Assembly: GCA_937897665.1 (NCBI GenBank) | Contig: CALCPB010000895.1 | Span: forward strand, 1 to 6,494 | Direction: 5' to 3' | DNA length: 6,494 nucleotides | From: an uncultured Halomicronema sp. | GTDB lineage: Bacteria; Cyanobacteriota; Cyanobacteriia; Phormidesmidales; Phormidesmidaceae | Shown here: in pieces, positions 1 to 5,211 of the stretch | Position numbering within the stretch: the first letter of the stretch is position 1 | Layout of the letters: each line of letters opens with the position of its first letter | Program-made: the position numbers and the translations under genes | Notes under the pieces: model-generated | The model's input: only the letters and a program-made list of their open reading frames with translations | The model's database searches: none | What the model was told of the DNA's origin: nothing

Positions 1-313
1 GTGGCTCCGATATGAACTCACTTTTTACAGCTATAAATTTTTCAAGATGACTGCTTAACCCAACATGATAGGTAGTCATTTCAACGATATTTGAATATCC
101 TATGCCTGCTTCTTCTAGTACTGCGTTGATTCGTTTAAAGGCTTGCCGAGTTTGGTCTTCTATATCTTCCGGCACAGTGCCATCATCGAACGTTCCGGTA
201 CATCCAGATACAAAAATAAATCCTTGGCACTCGACTGCTGGCGAAAACCCCCATTCTCGGTAGTAATCTGGGGTGCCTTCAGGGTAAATTACTTTCTGGT
301 CAGTTTTGCTCAT
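1..313 (-). CDS. RidA/YjgF/UK114-family protein, 3' part missing
   Basis: The minus strand reads open from an ATG at 313 to the window edge, giving 104 residues beginning MSKTDQKVIYPEG. The pattern fits the RidA (YjgF/YER057c/UK114) family: a strand with FIFVSGCTG (residues 32-40) followed by an acidic linker, then DQTRQAFKRINAVLEEAG (53-70), then IVEMTTYHV (76-84). Family members are about 110-130 residues, trimeric and cytosolic; archetypal RidA hydrolyses reactive enamine/imine intermediates of amino-acid metabolism. The C-terminal segment, including the conserved arginine used by true RidA deaminases, lies beyond the window, so activity cannot be judged. The YYREWGFSPAV opening (17-27) differs from the GPY start of E. 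coli RidA, which suggests a divergent subgroup rather than canonical RidA. A weak GAG lies 8 nt before the ATG. The upstream region holds the left copy of the duplicated element. Confidence 0.85.
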   Translation of the reverse strand, partial: MSKTDQKVIYPEGTPDYYREWGFSPAVECQGFIFVSGCTGTFDDGTVPEDIEDQTRQAFKRINAVLEEAGIGYSNIVEMTTYHVGLSSHLEKFIAVKSEFISEP

Positions 314-345
314 CACTTAATCTCACACAATCACATAACTTTCAT

Positions 346-502
346 GGGATCGATAGCTGCAGTCTACCTACCCGAAACAAGTTGGATAGACTGATTATGT
401 GCAATATATCCTGCCAAGTTAGGTAGATAGGCTGCAACTGATCCCTATAGTCTTTTCCTGTCGGACAGATAGCCTGAAAGGCTCAATATATCTGCTTTTT
501 TT
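346..502 (+). ncRNA. Candidate structured RNA, copy 1
   Basis: The plus strand folds into several helices. An outer inverted repeat pairs TGCAGTCTACCTACC (358-372) with GGTAGATAGGCTGCA (422-436), with GGGATC (346-351) against GATCCC (440-445) outside it. A competing local hairpin pairs CAGTCT (361 region) with AGACTG (387-392) and encloses CCGA-AACAAG-TTGG. A short stem CTGT-CGG-ACAG follows near 459-468, then a hairpin with a T-run at 466-502. In both copies non-Watson-Crick positions are mainly G-U if the plus strand is the RNA, but would be A-C on the other strand. No convincing promoter is visible upstream; CATAAC at 334-339 is only a weak -10. I do not recognise a known RNA family. Ends are approximate. 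Confidence 0.35.
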
Positions 503-579
503 CGGTGACTGCCTTTGTGGAAAATACGGCATCGACAGCGATCGCACCCACCAACTAGGCTCAACACCACAGGTCGGCT
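351..579 (+). repeat. Duplicated non-coding element, copy 1 (uninterrupted)
   Basis: This 229-bp stretch recurs in direct orientation at 1437-1738. By eye the copies are roughly 85-90% identical up to the T-run and less so beyond it. The alignment needs no gap except one insertion in copy 2. The longest identical block is 34 bp (473-506 against 1632-1665). Both copies keep a HIP1 site (538-545 here). The left end lies 38 bp upstream of the minus-strand RidA-like start, and the right end abuts the decayed end of a dioxygenase fragment. No transposase is present. It could be a duplicated intergenic RNA locus, a non-autonomous mobile repeat, or one end of a lost insertion sequence. Confidence 0.8.
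466..502 (+). terminator. Hairpin plus seven T's, terminator-like (copy 1)
   Basis: CAGATA (466-471) pairs with TATCTG (489-494), and the inner AGCCT-gaa-AGGCT can form its own 5-bp stem. The sequence then runs C followed by seven T's (496-502). The T-run is on the plus strand only, so it would end plus-strand transcription. The stem is AT-rich, so its strength is uncertain. The whole hairpin tail is identical in copy 2. Confidence 0.45.
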
Positions 580-647
580 GATATCAGCGATTCGATGCGT
601 GTCTGTCAATTGGGTAACGATAATTTTGATCGGCATTCTCTTGTCCG

Positions 648-684
648 TGCTCTATCGGTGGACAGCACTGGCACCGATAGAGCA
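648..684. repeat. Perfect 13-bp inverted repeat with 11-nt loop
   Basis: TGCTCTATCGGTG (648-660) is the exact reverse complement of CACCGATAGAGCA (672-684), with an 11-nt spacer. No T-run follows on either strand, so it is not a standard intrinsic terminator. It covers the stop codon end of the dioxygenase fragment at 652-816. It may be a palindromic repeat inserted into or terminating the decayed gene, or a protein-binding site. Confidence 0.7.
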
Positions 685-816
685 AGCCACTGCATAAGGC
701 GCGGGCTGGTCAGCAGACATCGCGCTACGACCGTGCAAGACGCGTTGATTGTCCATGATTAAAACTTCGCCGGCCTGCAGCGCCAAGCGCATCGATCGCT
801 TTGATAGTTCGTAGAT
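652..816 (-). pseudogene. Remnant of a TauD/TfdA-like Fe(II)/2-oxoglutarate dioxygenase
   Basis: Read on the minus strand, this stretch encodes LALQAGEVLIMDNQRVLHGR followed by SAM, ending at a TAG at 654-652. The run matches the C-terminal signature of TauD/TfdA and gamma-butyrobetaine-hydroxylase-like dioxygenases, in which L-x-P/A-G-[DE]-hydrophobic-DN-x-RVLHGR carries the distal metal-binding histidine. After HGRSAM the sequence stops resembling the family: the expected arginine-rich stretch that binds 2-oxoglutarate is absent, and a palindrome occupies the end. Upstream, readable similarity fades before about 816, and a TGA interrupts the frame near 886. The first metal-binding HxD motif is missing, so no active enzyme can be made. 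The left boundary of similarity is approximate, and the assignment rests on a motif of about 25 residues. Confidence 0.55.
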
Positions 817-895
817 TGATGGCCAACACCATTTTGTGAGTCTGTGTGTTGATGAACTGCGTGATTTTACCTTGAATGATCGCTGTCAAATAAAG

Positions 896-1414
896 TCAGA
901 TAACGCCTAGCATAGTAGCCTGGCAAGTCCGTTGCTGCTGTTTGTTAAATTCTTGTTCGTTGATTTCAATTTCTATCTTATTTGATCTTGGGAATGGAAC
1001 CGGAGCTTTAGTTACACCAATCACAAAGCAAGCTAATGACGAATATTTGTTCAGGTCGTTAATGTTTTTATAGGGCATGCCGACATATTTGTATCCATCA
1101 ATATAGTGCGCCACCCCAGCCCTTAATCTCCCCGATCCATTAGCCAAGCTTTCGTGCTCAGGGTTGGAAAAATGAAATATTTCATCATCTATGTAAACTT
1201 CACCATGAATGGTGTCTTCAGTTTGATTCACTTCACATCGGAACTGAATTAATCGAGATTTACTTAATTCGGTCAGATTTTCCTGTGTATAGAAATGAAT
1301 TGCTAATCTATCATCCTCTACTTCAGACTTTATCTCAGTGATTTCAAACTCTCTCGGAAAAATGGAGCAGCCTGAGAGTATGATTGCTAAAAAGATGAAC
1401 GATATATTTCTCAC
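896..1414 (-). CDS. Small predicted lipoprotein of unknown function
   Basis: This 172-residue protein begins at a GTG (1414) with MRNISFIFLAIILSGCSIF: a short positively charged start, a hydrophobic stretch and a lipobox LSGC, so Cys16 is the likely lipidated residue after cleavage by signal peptidase II. Ser at +2 would be compatible with outer-membrane sorting by the E. coli rule, which may not hold here. The mature part is polar and strand-like, with Cys60, Cys129 and Cys164 as further cysteines, and has no membrane segment or motif I recognise. No in-frame ATG lies near the start, and the lipobox position supports the GTG; a weak AGAG lies about 10 nt upstream. The gene is visibly more AT-rich than the block to its right and sits between two direct copies of a non-coding element, which hints at acquisition. 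It appears monocistronic. Confidence 0.75.
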   Translation of the reverse strand: MRNISFIFLAIILSGCSIFPREFEITEIKSEVEDDRLAIHFYTQENLTELSKSRLIQFRCEVNQTEDTIHGEVYIDDEIFHFSNPEHESLANGSGRLRAGVAHYIDGYKYVGMPYKNINDLNKYSSLACFVIGVTKAPVPFPRSNKIEIEINEQEFNKQQQRTCQATMLGVI

Positions 1415-1482
1415 AGGAATTTAACTCTGATTAGAGCGATAGTTGCAGTCTATCTATCCGAAACAAGTCGGCTAGACTGATT

Positions 1483-1550
1483 TAGGAGTTACGCACTGCA
1501 CAAACCAGCCAACCTGAGCATCGACGAATCCAAGGGGTTTCAACATCGTT
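1483..1550. mobile_element. 68-bp insertion with apparent TGATT target duplication
   Basis: Relative to copy 1, copy 2 carries 68 extra bases here. TGATT precedes them (1478-1482) and follows them (1551-1555), while copy 1 has one TGATT (392-396). The insert opens with TAGGAGTTACGCACTG, which resembles the GTTACGCA/CTTACGCA ends often seen on cyanobacterial insertion sequences and small repeats. The other end is not a clear inverted copy of it, so this may be a decayed or internally deleted remnant. It has no coding capacity. Confidence 0.5.
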
Positions 1551-1624
1551 TGATTGTTTGCAATGCATGCTGCCAAATTAGGTGGATAGGCTGCAACTTA
1601 TCCCTATCGTCTGCTCCTGTTGGG

Positions 1625-1661
1625 CAGATATCCTGAAAGGCTCAATATATCTGCTTTTTTT
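1625..1661 (+). terminator. Hairpin plus seven T's, terminator-like (copy 2)
   Basis: CAGATAT (1625-1631) pairs with ATATCTG (1647-1653), one base pair longer than in copy 1, followed by C and seven T's (1655-1661). It is oriented for the plus strand. An alternative stem TCTGC/GCAGA lies just before it (about 1610-1628) and would compete for the left arm. Confidence 0.45.
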
Positions 1662-1762
1662 CGGTTACTGCCTTTTTGGGGCATCAGGCATCGGCCGCGA
1701 TCGCACCCAGCAACTAGATCAAACTCCATCGATCGGCTTCGCCACTTCGGTGCAACAGGTTG

Positions 1763-2299
1763 TTAAGCGTCTTTGCCGTAGAAATAGTTAACTACCCGAT
1801 TAGCCGTCGCGCGTTCGAGTACCTGAGGTTTCAGAACGTTCCAGACCGCATCTGGGCCAGTGGCCATGCAGGCCAGAATGCAGCGGTATATATCAGTGCG
1901 TCGGTCTTTTGAGGGTTCATCCGCCGCGAATTGCACATACACATTCGCAGCATGCAACCACACTGCAATTTCGCGCTTCGGATTGGCGTCGCGGCGGAAT
2001 CCATCTTCCCATTCTGCCAGCGTTAAGTCGCGATGTTCAGCAAAAGCAGTTTGAATTTGGCGCAGGTAGTCATGGATATCATCGTCGAACGGTGCGTGTT
2101 TGACCGGCTGCGGCTGCAGTTGCTCAGGAAGTACCCATACCAAGCCCTCCATTCCTTGGATCTGCACCTCGATCGCGCCGGGGCTCAGTTCGCTACGGGG
2201 GATGTGAGCGACGGACTTCACATTAAAGTCGTAGAACGGCACAGTATCTGGCGAATCAGGCTGGGGCAATCTGCGATTGAGCCAGTTGCGGTATCCCAT
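1763..2299 (-). CDS. Conserved-looking hypothetical protein, 178 residues, cytosolic
   Basis: The frame runs from ATG 2299 to TAA 1763. The start is supported by AGAGGA (2308-2313) 8 nt upstream, the clearest Shine-Dalgarno in the window. I do not recognise a named domain. The N-terminal third (residues 20-65) looks like a small beta region, PFYDFNVKSVAHIP and then VQIQGMEGLVWVLPEQL. The rest is helical and charged, with FDDDIHDYLRQIQTAFAEHR (71-90), LTLAEWEDGFRRDANPKRE (92-110) and a tail around AVWNVLKPQVLERA (151-164). There is no signal peptide or membrane span. The helical C-terminal half, rich in Trp and in acidic and basic pairs, may mediate protein interaction, but no catalytic motif is evident. 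It follows the PBP gene by 44 nt in the same direction, so co-transcription is plausible. A role in envelope biology would be inferred from position only. Confidence 0.85.
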   Translation of the reverse strand: MGYRNWLNRRLPQPDSPDTVPFYDFNVKSVAHIPRSELSPGAIEVQIQGMEGLVWVLPEQLQPQPVKHAPFDDDIHDYLRQIQTAFAEHRDLTLAEWEDGFRRDANPKREIAVWLHAANVYVQFAADEPSKDRRTDIYRCILACMATGPDAVWNVLKPQVLERATANRVVNYFYGKDA

Positions 2300-2307
2300 T
2301 GGTCGTG

Positions 2308-2313
2308 TCCTCT
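2308..2313 (-). promoter_or_regulatory. Ribosome binding site for the 178-residue protein
   Basis: AGAGGA on the minus strand, 8 nt before the ATG at 2299. It fixes the start codon of that gene; the other starts in this window have weak or no Shine-Dalgarno. Confidence 0.6.
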
Positions 2314-2319
2314 GTTAGG

Positions 2320-2345
2320 AATCCCCTCGCTTAAGTGTGGGGATT
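2320..2345. other. Intercistronic hairpin overlapping the PBP stop codon
   Basis: AATCCCC (2320-2326) pairs perfectly with GGGGATT (2339-2345). After one mismatch, CGC (2328-2330) can pair with GTG (2335-2337) around a TTAA loop. The outer arm includes two bases of the PBP TAA stop. There is no T-run on the minus strand, so it is unlikely to be a full terminator. It may stabilise the 3' end of the PBP message or tune read-through into the next gene. Confidence 0.55.
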
Positions 2346-4605
2346 ATGGCACCACATCATCCATATAGTTACCCCACACCGCTGCCGCTTGGCCGCTGCT
2401 GCCACTCGTCGGGGTATTGTCGTCATTACCGAGCCAAACCCCTGTCACTAAATCTTGCCGGGGTATAAAGCCGACAAACCAGAGGTCGCGGTTGTCATTC
2501 GTGGTACCGGTTTTGCCTGCTTCGCCCACGCCCAGGTAGGCGTCACGACCGGTGCCGCTCTGCACCACGCCCTGCATCATACCGGTAAGGGTTTGGGCGA
2601 CTTGGGGTAGCAAGACGGGGCGATTGGTGTTGCCCGTTTGGCCAAATTCATACACGACGCGGCAACTGTTGGCATCGTTGGGGTCGCTGCAGTCGCTGCT
2701 ATCCAACACTCGCCGAATGCCGTGGGGCGGGTTCCACACACCGTCATTGGCGATCGCCCCAAAGGCCCCGGTCAGCTCCAGTGGGGTCACTTCGCTTTCC
2801 CCCAGCACCAGACCAGGGTTAGGCAGCAGTTCGCTCTCAATGCCCAGGTCTTGAGCCGTTTTGATCACATCAGTGAGCCCCACGTCTTGGGCGATGCGGA
2901 GCGCCACCACGTTCTCAGATAGGGCCAGCCCGCCATACATATCCAGCGCCCCACCGCCCGAGCGACAGCCTTCAAAAAATTGCCCGTTCCAGTTTAGGCC
3001 AGAGCAATCATAGGCCTGACTGGGGGGAATATTTTCCGTCAGCGCTGCCGCATAGGCAAACACTTTAAAGGTTGACCCCGGCTGGCGTAGCGCCTGAGCT
3101 GCGCGATCAAACTGACTGGTTTGATAATCAATGCCGCCGACATAGGCGCGAATTTCGGCGGTGGGCGTGTCGAGGGTGACGATCGCCCCTTGGCTATAGC
3201 CCAGCGCCGCGCCGCTGCTGGCCACATTCGCCTGCAGCGTGCTCTCGGCTTCAGCCTGCATGGCGAGATCTAGGGTGGCTTCCACAATGAAGTTGCCCTC
3301 CCGTGCTAGGCCCGTACCCAACACCGACTCCAGCTCACGAAAAATATAGGTATAGAAGTAGGGGGCACGAATGCTCTGCAGTTCTTCGCGGGCGCTGGGA
3401 CTGATTTCGATGCGCGATCGCCGCGCCCGGCGGGCTTCTTCAGCGCTGACCATGCCCAACGCCGCCATGCGATCGAGCACGCGATCACGATAGGCCACCG
3501 CCGCTTCATAGTTCTGTACCGGGTTAAAGGCATTCGGCGCGGGCAAAATCCCTACCAGGGTCGCCGCCTCCGATAGCGTCAGGTCACTGGCCGACTTGCC
3601 AAAATAAAACTGCGACGCATCCTCAAAACCGTAGAGGTTACCGCCCAGATACACCCGGTTTAAATACAGCAGCAGCAGGTCATCTTTGCTGTAAAAGCTT
3701 TCCAACTTCAGGGCCACCACCGCTTCGCGAATCTTGCGCCCCGCCGAATCGTCAGTCCCTACATACTCGCGATAGACGCTGCGCGACAGCTGTTGGGTAA
3801 TGGTGCTGCCCCCTTCGCGAATTTCACCACCGCGAATGTTGGTAATCAGCGCCCGTGTAATGCCTAAGGGATCAACGCCCATATGCCAGTAGTAGCGCGT
3901 ATCTTCTGAGGCCACCACGGCTTTCGGCAAAAAGGCGGAATACTCAGACAGGCGCTTTTTTTCTTGGTGGGCTTGGGTGGGTTCAGGGCGCAGGGCCACC
4001 ACTTCATCCCCCTCTTCGGCATAGATAATCACCGGCCCTTGCACCGATTCAGGAATGGGCCGCATGGGAATTTTGGGCCACTGCAGCCCTACGATCCAAC
4101 TCCCCACGAGGGCCGTGATGCCGGTAAAGCAATAGAGGCTATAGCGCAGGCCTTGAAAATACCAGGGGGGCGGGGCTGTGTAGCGAATCGTGACGCCAGC
4201 CGCTAAATCGGCTGGCCCCAGCGTCAACACATCCCCATGCTGAAACACCCAATAGTTCAGTCGCTTTTTGCCGCGATAGAGCCCATTGGTGGATTTTTTG
4301 TCTTTAATGACGAAGGGCCGACCGGGCCGATTGGGGTCGCGGGTGAGCGAAGCATGCACCTGGCTAACGATCGGGCTACCAACCACAATGTCGCTGGTTT
4401 GCGAGCTGCGCCCCAGCAGGTAGCGATCGCCCAGTAGCGGAAACTGCTCCACCTGACCTTGATAGTCCACTTCGAGCAGAGCCGGTTTCGCGCCGGACTT
4501 TAGGGCGATTTGAGAAAAGTCAATTTTTTGCTGAACAGCCTGAAAAGCCTGGGTGACATTGCCCAAGAAAGTGCGTGGCGGGGTCGGCGGCTTAGACGAA
4601 CTCAT
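2344..4605 (-). CDS. FHA-domain class A penicillin-binding protein (GT51 glycosyltransferase plus transpeptidase)
   Basis: A complete 753-residue bifunctional peptidoglycan synthase. Domains in order: an FHA domain (about 44-142; GRSS at 66-69, SQVHASL, STNG at 105-108); one membrane span (about 153-176); a GT51 glycosyltransferase with SEDTRYYWHMG (catalytic Glu234; the usual Phe is Tyr), GGSTITQQLSR and RKIREAVVALKLE (second Glu near 294); and a transpeptidase with STFK (Ser511, Lys514), SEN (563-565) and KTGT (698-701). All catalytic motifs are intact. The FHA domain lies on the cytoplasmic side and in this family binds phosphothreonine, so Ser/Thr-kinase control of wall synthesis is likely but inferred. 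I chose ATG 4605; a GTG at 4611 would add two residues. No Shine-Dalgarno is evident. FHA-PBP fusions are typical of cyanobacteria. Downstream, a hairpin and the 178-residue gene follow. Confidence 0.95.
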   Translation of the reverse strand: MSSSKPPTPPRTFLGNVTQAFQAVQQKIDFSQIALKSGAKPALLEVDYQGQVEQFPLLGDRYLLGRSSQTSDIVVGSPIVSQVHASLTRDPNRPGRPFVIKDKKSTNGLYRGKKRLNYWVFQHGDVLTLGPADLAAGVTIRYTAPPPWYFQGLRYSLYCFTGITALVGSWIVGLQWPKIPMRPIPESVQGPVIIYAEEGDEVVALRPEPTQAHQEKKRLSEYSAFLPKAVVASEDTRYYWHMGVDPLGITRALITNIRGGEIREGGSTITQQLSRSVYREYVGTDDSAGRKIREAVVALKLESFYSKDDLLLLYLNRVYLGGNLYGFEDASQFYFGKSASDLTLSEAATLVGILPAPNAFNPVQNYEAAVAYRDRVLDRMAALGMVSAEEARRARRSRIEISPSAREELQSIRAPYFYTYIFRELESVLGTGLAREGNFIVEATLDLAMQAEAESTLQANVASSGAALGYSQGAIVTLDTPTAEIRAYVGGIDYQTSQFDRAAQALRQPGSTFKVFAYAAALTENIPPSQAYDCSGLNWNGQFFEGCRSGGGALDMYGGLALSENVVALRIAQDVGLTDVIKTAQDLGIESELLPNPGLVLGESEVTPLELTGAFGAIANDGVWNPPHGIRRVLDSSDCSDPNDANSCRVVYEFGQTGNTNRPVLLPQVAQTLTGMMQGVVQSGTGRDAYLGVGEAGKTGTTNDNRDLWFVGFIPRQDLVTGVWLGNDDNTPTSGSSGQAAAVWGNYMDDVVP

Positions 4606-4632
4606 ACACACACGATAAGAGAATTCAGCCCT

Positions 4633-4638
4633 ATTCTA
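4633..4638 (-). promoter_or_regulatory. Possible -10 element upstream of the PBP gene
   Basis: TAGAAT on the minus strand lies about 28 nt before the PBP ATG in the 84-nt gap after lspA. No matching -35 is seen at 16-18 nt, so an independent promoter is possible but weak. Read-through from lspA is equally plausible. Confidence 0.2.
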
Positions 4639-4689
4639 CTGATCTAAACTGGGAGATTCGCGGGTCTAGGGGCGATCGCAGAAATGTCC

Positions 4690-5211
4690 CTACGAATTTA
4701 TCTTTTTTCCGCCGGTACCAGACTTACCGTTGCCGTTGCCTGCATCATCTGCCGAGGCTCGAAAGGCGGCAATCACCAGGCACACAATGCCGATGTTGAT
4801 GCACACATCGGCCACGTTAAAAATGGGAAAGCGGATCAGGCGAAAATCAAAAAAGTCCACCACTTCGCCATTCAAAAAGCGATCGATGCCATTGCCCAAT
4901 GCACCACTGAGAATCAGACCATAGCCGACCTGCTCCCACCGGTTGGCTAGCGCCACCCACCAGCCCATCACCGCCAGCGCCAGACTCACCAGCAGCGACA
5001 GCCAGCGCAGCCATTCACCATTTTCGCTAAATAGGCTAAAGGCCGCCCCGGTATTGGTCACATAGGTGAAATGAAACACCCCCGGCCAGAGGGCGATGGT
5101 CTCGGGCGGCACGGTCAGTTCAAAGTGATGCACAACCCACTGTTTGGTCAGCTGATCCAGCACTAGGCCAATCACTGCCGCCACCCAAAATAATCGATTC
5201 TTAAGCCTCAT
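4690..5211 (-). CDS. lspA: Lipoprotein signal peptidase (signal peptidase II)
   Basis: An aspartic protease of the inner membrane that cleaves the signal peptide of prolipoproteins in front of the lipidated cysteine. Counting from ATG 5211 (173 residues), all family blocks are present: DQLTK (19-23), TNTGAAFS (52-59), GNGIDR (106-111), VVDFFDF (117-123) and FNVADVCINIG (131-141). Catalytic aspartates by comparison with known LspA are Asp119 and Asp135. Four membrane helices are visible (about 7-25, 67-88, 94-112, 131-150). The tail (152-173) is Gly/Asn/Lys-rich and probably cytoplasmic. The start is ambiguous: a TTG at 5220 overlaps the bioY stop and adds MRL. I prefer ATG 5211 because it gives the usual short MRLKNRLFW opening. 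It starts 5 nt after bioY, so the two are surely co-transcribed. The lipoprotein at 896-1414 is a likely client. Confidence 0.95.
   Translation of the reverse strand: MRLKNRLFWVAAVIGLVLDQLTKQWVVHHFELTVPPETIALWPGVFHFTYVTNTGAAFSLFSENGEWLRWLSLLVSLALAVMGWWVALANRWEQVGYGLILSGALGNGIDRFLNGEVVDFFDFRLIRFPIFNVADVCINIGIVCLVIAAFRASADDAGNGNGKSGTGGKKINS

Larger units (their letters stand above)
580..895. other. Gene-poor stretch with a decayed gene
   Basis: Between the right end of element copy 1 and the lipoprotein stop I see only the palindrome (648-684) and the dioxygenase remnant (652-816). Bases 580-647 and 817-895 show no recognisable coding or RNA signal. Short open frames here lack family resemblance or ribosome binding sites. 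Confidence 0.5.
1437..1661 (+). ncRNA. Candidate structured RNA, copy 2
   Basis: The same folds as in copy 1 are possible. TTGCAGTCTATCTATCC (1443-1459) pairs with the region ending CTGCAA (1581-1596), with three U-G wobbles. CAGTCTA and TAGACTG enclose CCGA-AACAAG-TCGG (about 1447-1479), where copy 1 has TTGG in place of TCGG, so pairing is kept. The T-run hairpin lies at 1625-1661. The 68-bp insertion sits in the loop between the outer arms, so both arms survive. Transcription from the plus strand is inferred, with no promoter I would defend. Confidence 0.3.
1437..1738 (+). repeat. Duplicated non-coding element, copy 2 (interrupted by a 68-bp insertion)
   Basis: This is the second direct copy of the element at 351-579. 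Removing 73 bp (a 68-bp insert plus a 5-bp duplication) leaves 229 bp that align without gaps to copy 1. The copy starts 22 bp upstream of the lipoprotein GTG and ends 24 bp before the stop of the neighbouring minus-strand gene at 1763, so it fills nearly the whole intergenic space. Its HIP1 site (1697-1704) matches that of copy 1. The right-hand end of similarity is GATCGGCT, against GGTCGGCT in copy 1. Confidence 0.8.

Noticed and set aside
143..394. Plus-strand open frame of 83 codons.
   Set aside because: It lies opposite the RidA-family gene, whose minus-strand translation has clear family features.
445..697. Overlapping open frames on both strands (445-636 minus, 515-697 plus) as small genes.
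   Set aside because: They overlap the duplicated element and the palindrome, have no family resemblance, and are not preserved in the other copy.
351..1738. A composite transposon with the repeats as flanking insertion sequences.
   Set aside because: Neither copy encodes a transposase or shows defined insertion-sequence ends with target duplications around the whole unit.
351..1738. A CRISPR array or tRNA gene.
   Set aside because: There are only two copies about 1.1 kb apart and no short regularly spaced repeats. No cloverleaf or T-arm sequence was found.
1582..1791. Plus-strand open frame of 69 codons inside element copy 2, with a matching open frame (from 423) in copy 1.
   Set aside because: The frame is open in both copies only because there are no indels. 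Most substitutions change the amino acid, the copy 1 frame lacks the start codon and stops at 579-581, and no ribosome binding site is seen.
1860..2368. Plus-strand open frames opposite the 178-residue gene.
   Set aside because: The minus-strand gene has a good ribosome binding site and sensible protein composition; the plus frames have neither.
2552..4437. Several plus- and minus-strand open frames within the PBP region.
   Set aside because: They are shadows of the 753-residue PBP, which has all motifs intact in one frame.
4606..4611. GTG at 4611 as the PBP start.
   Set aside because: It would add only two residues before an ATG, and no Shine-Dalgarno favours it. It cannot be excluded.
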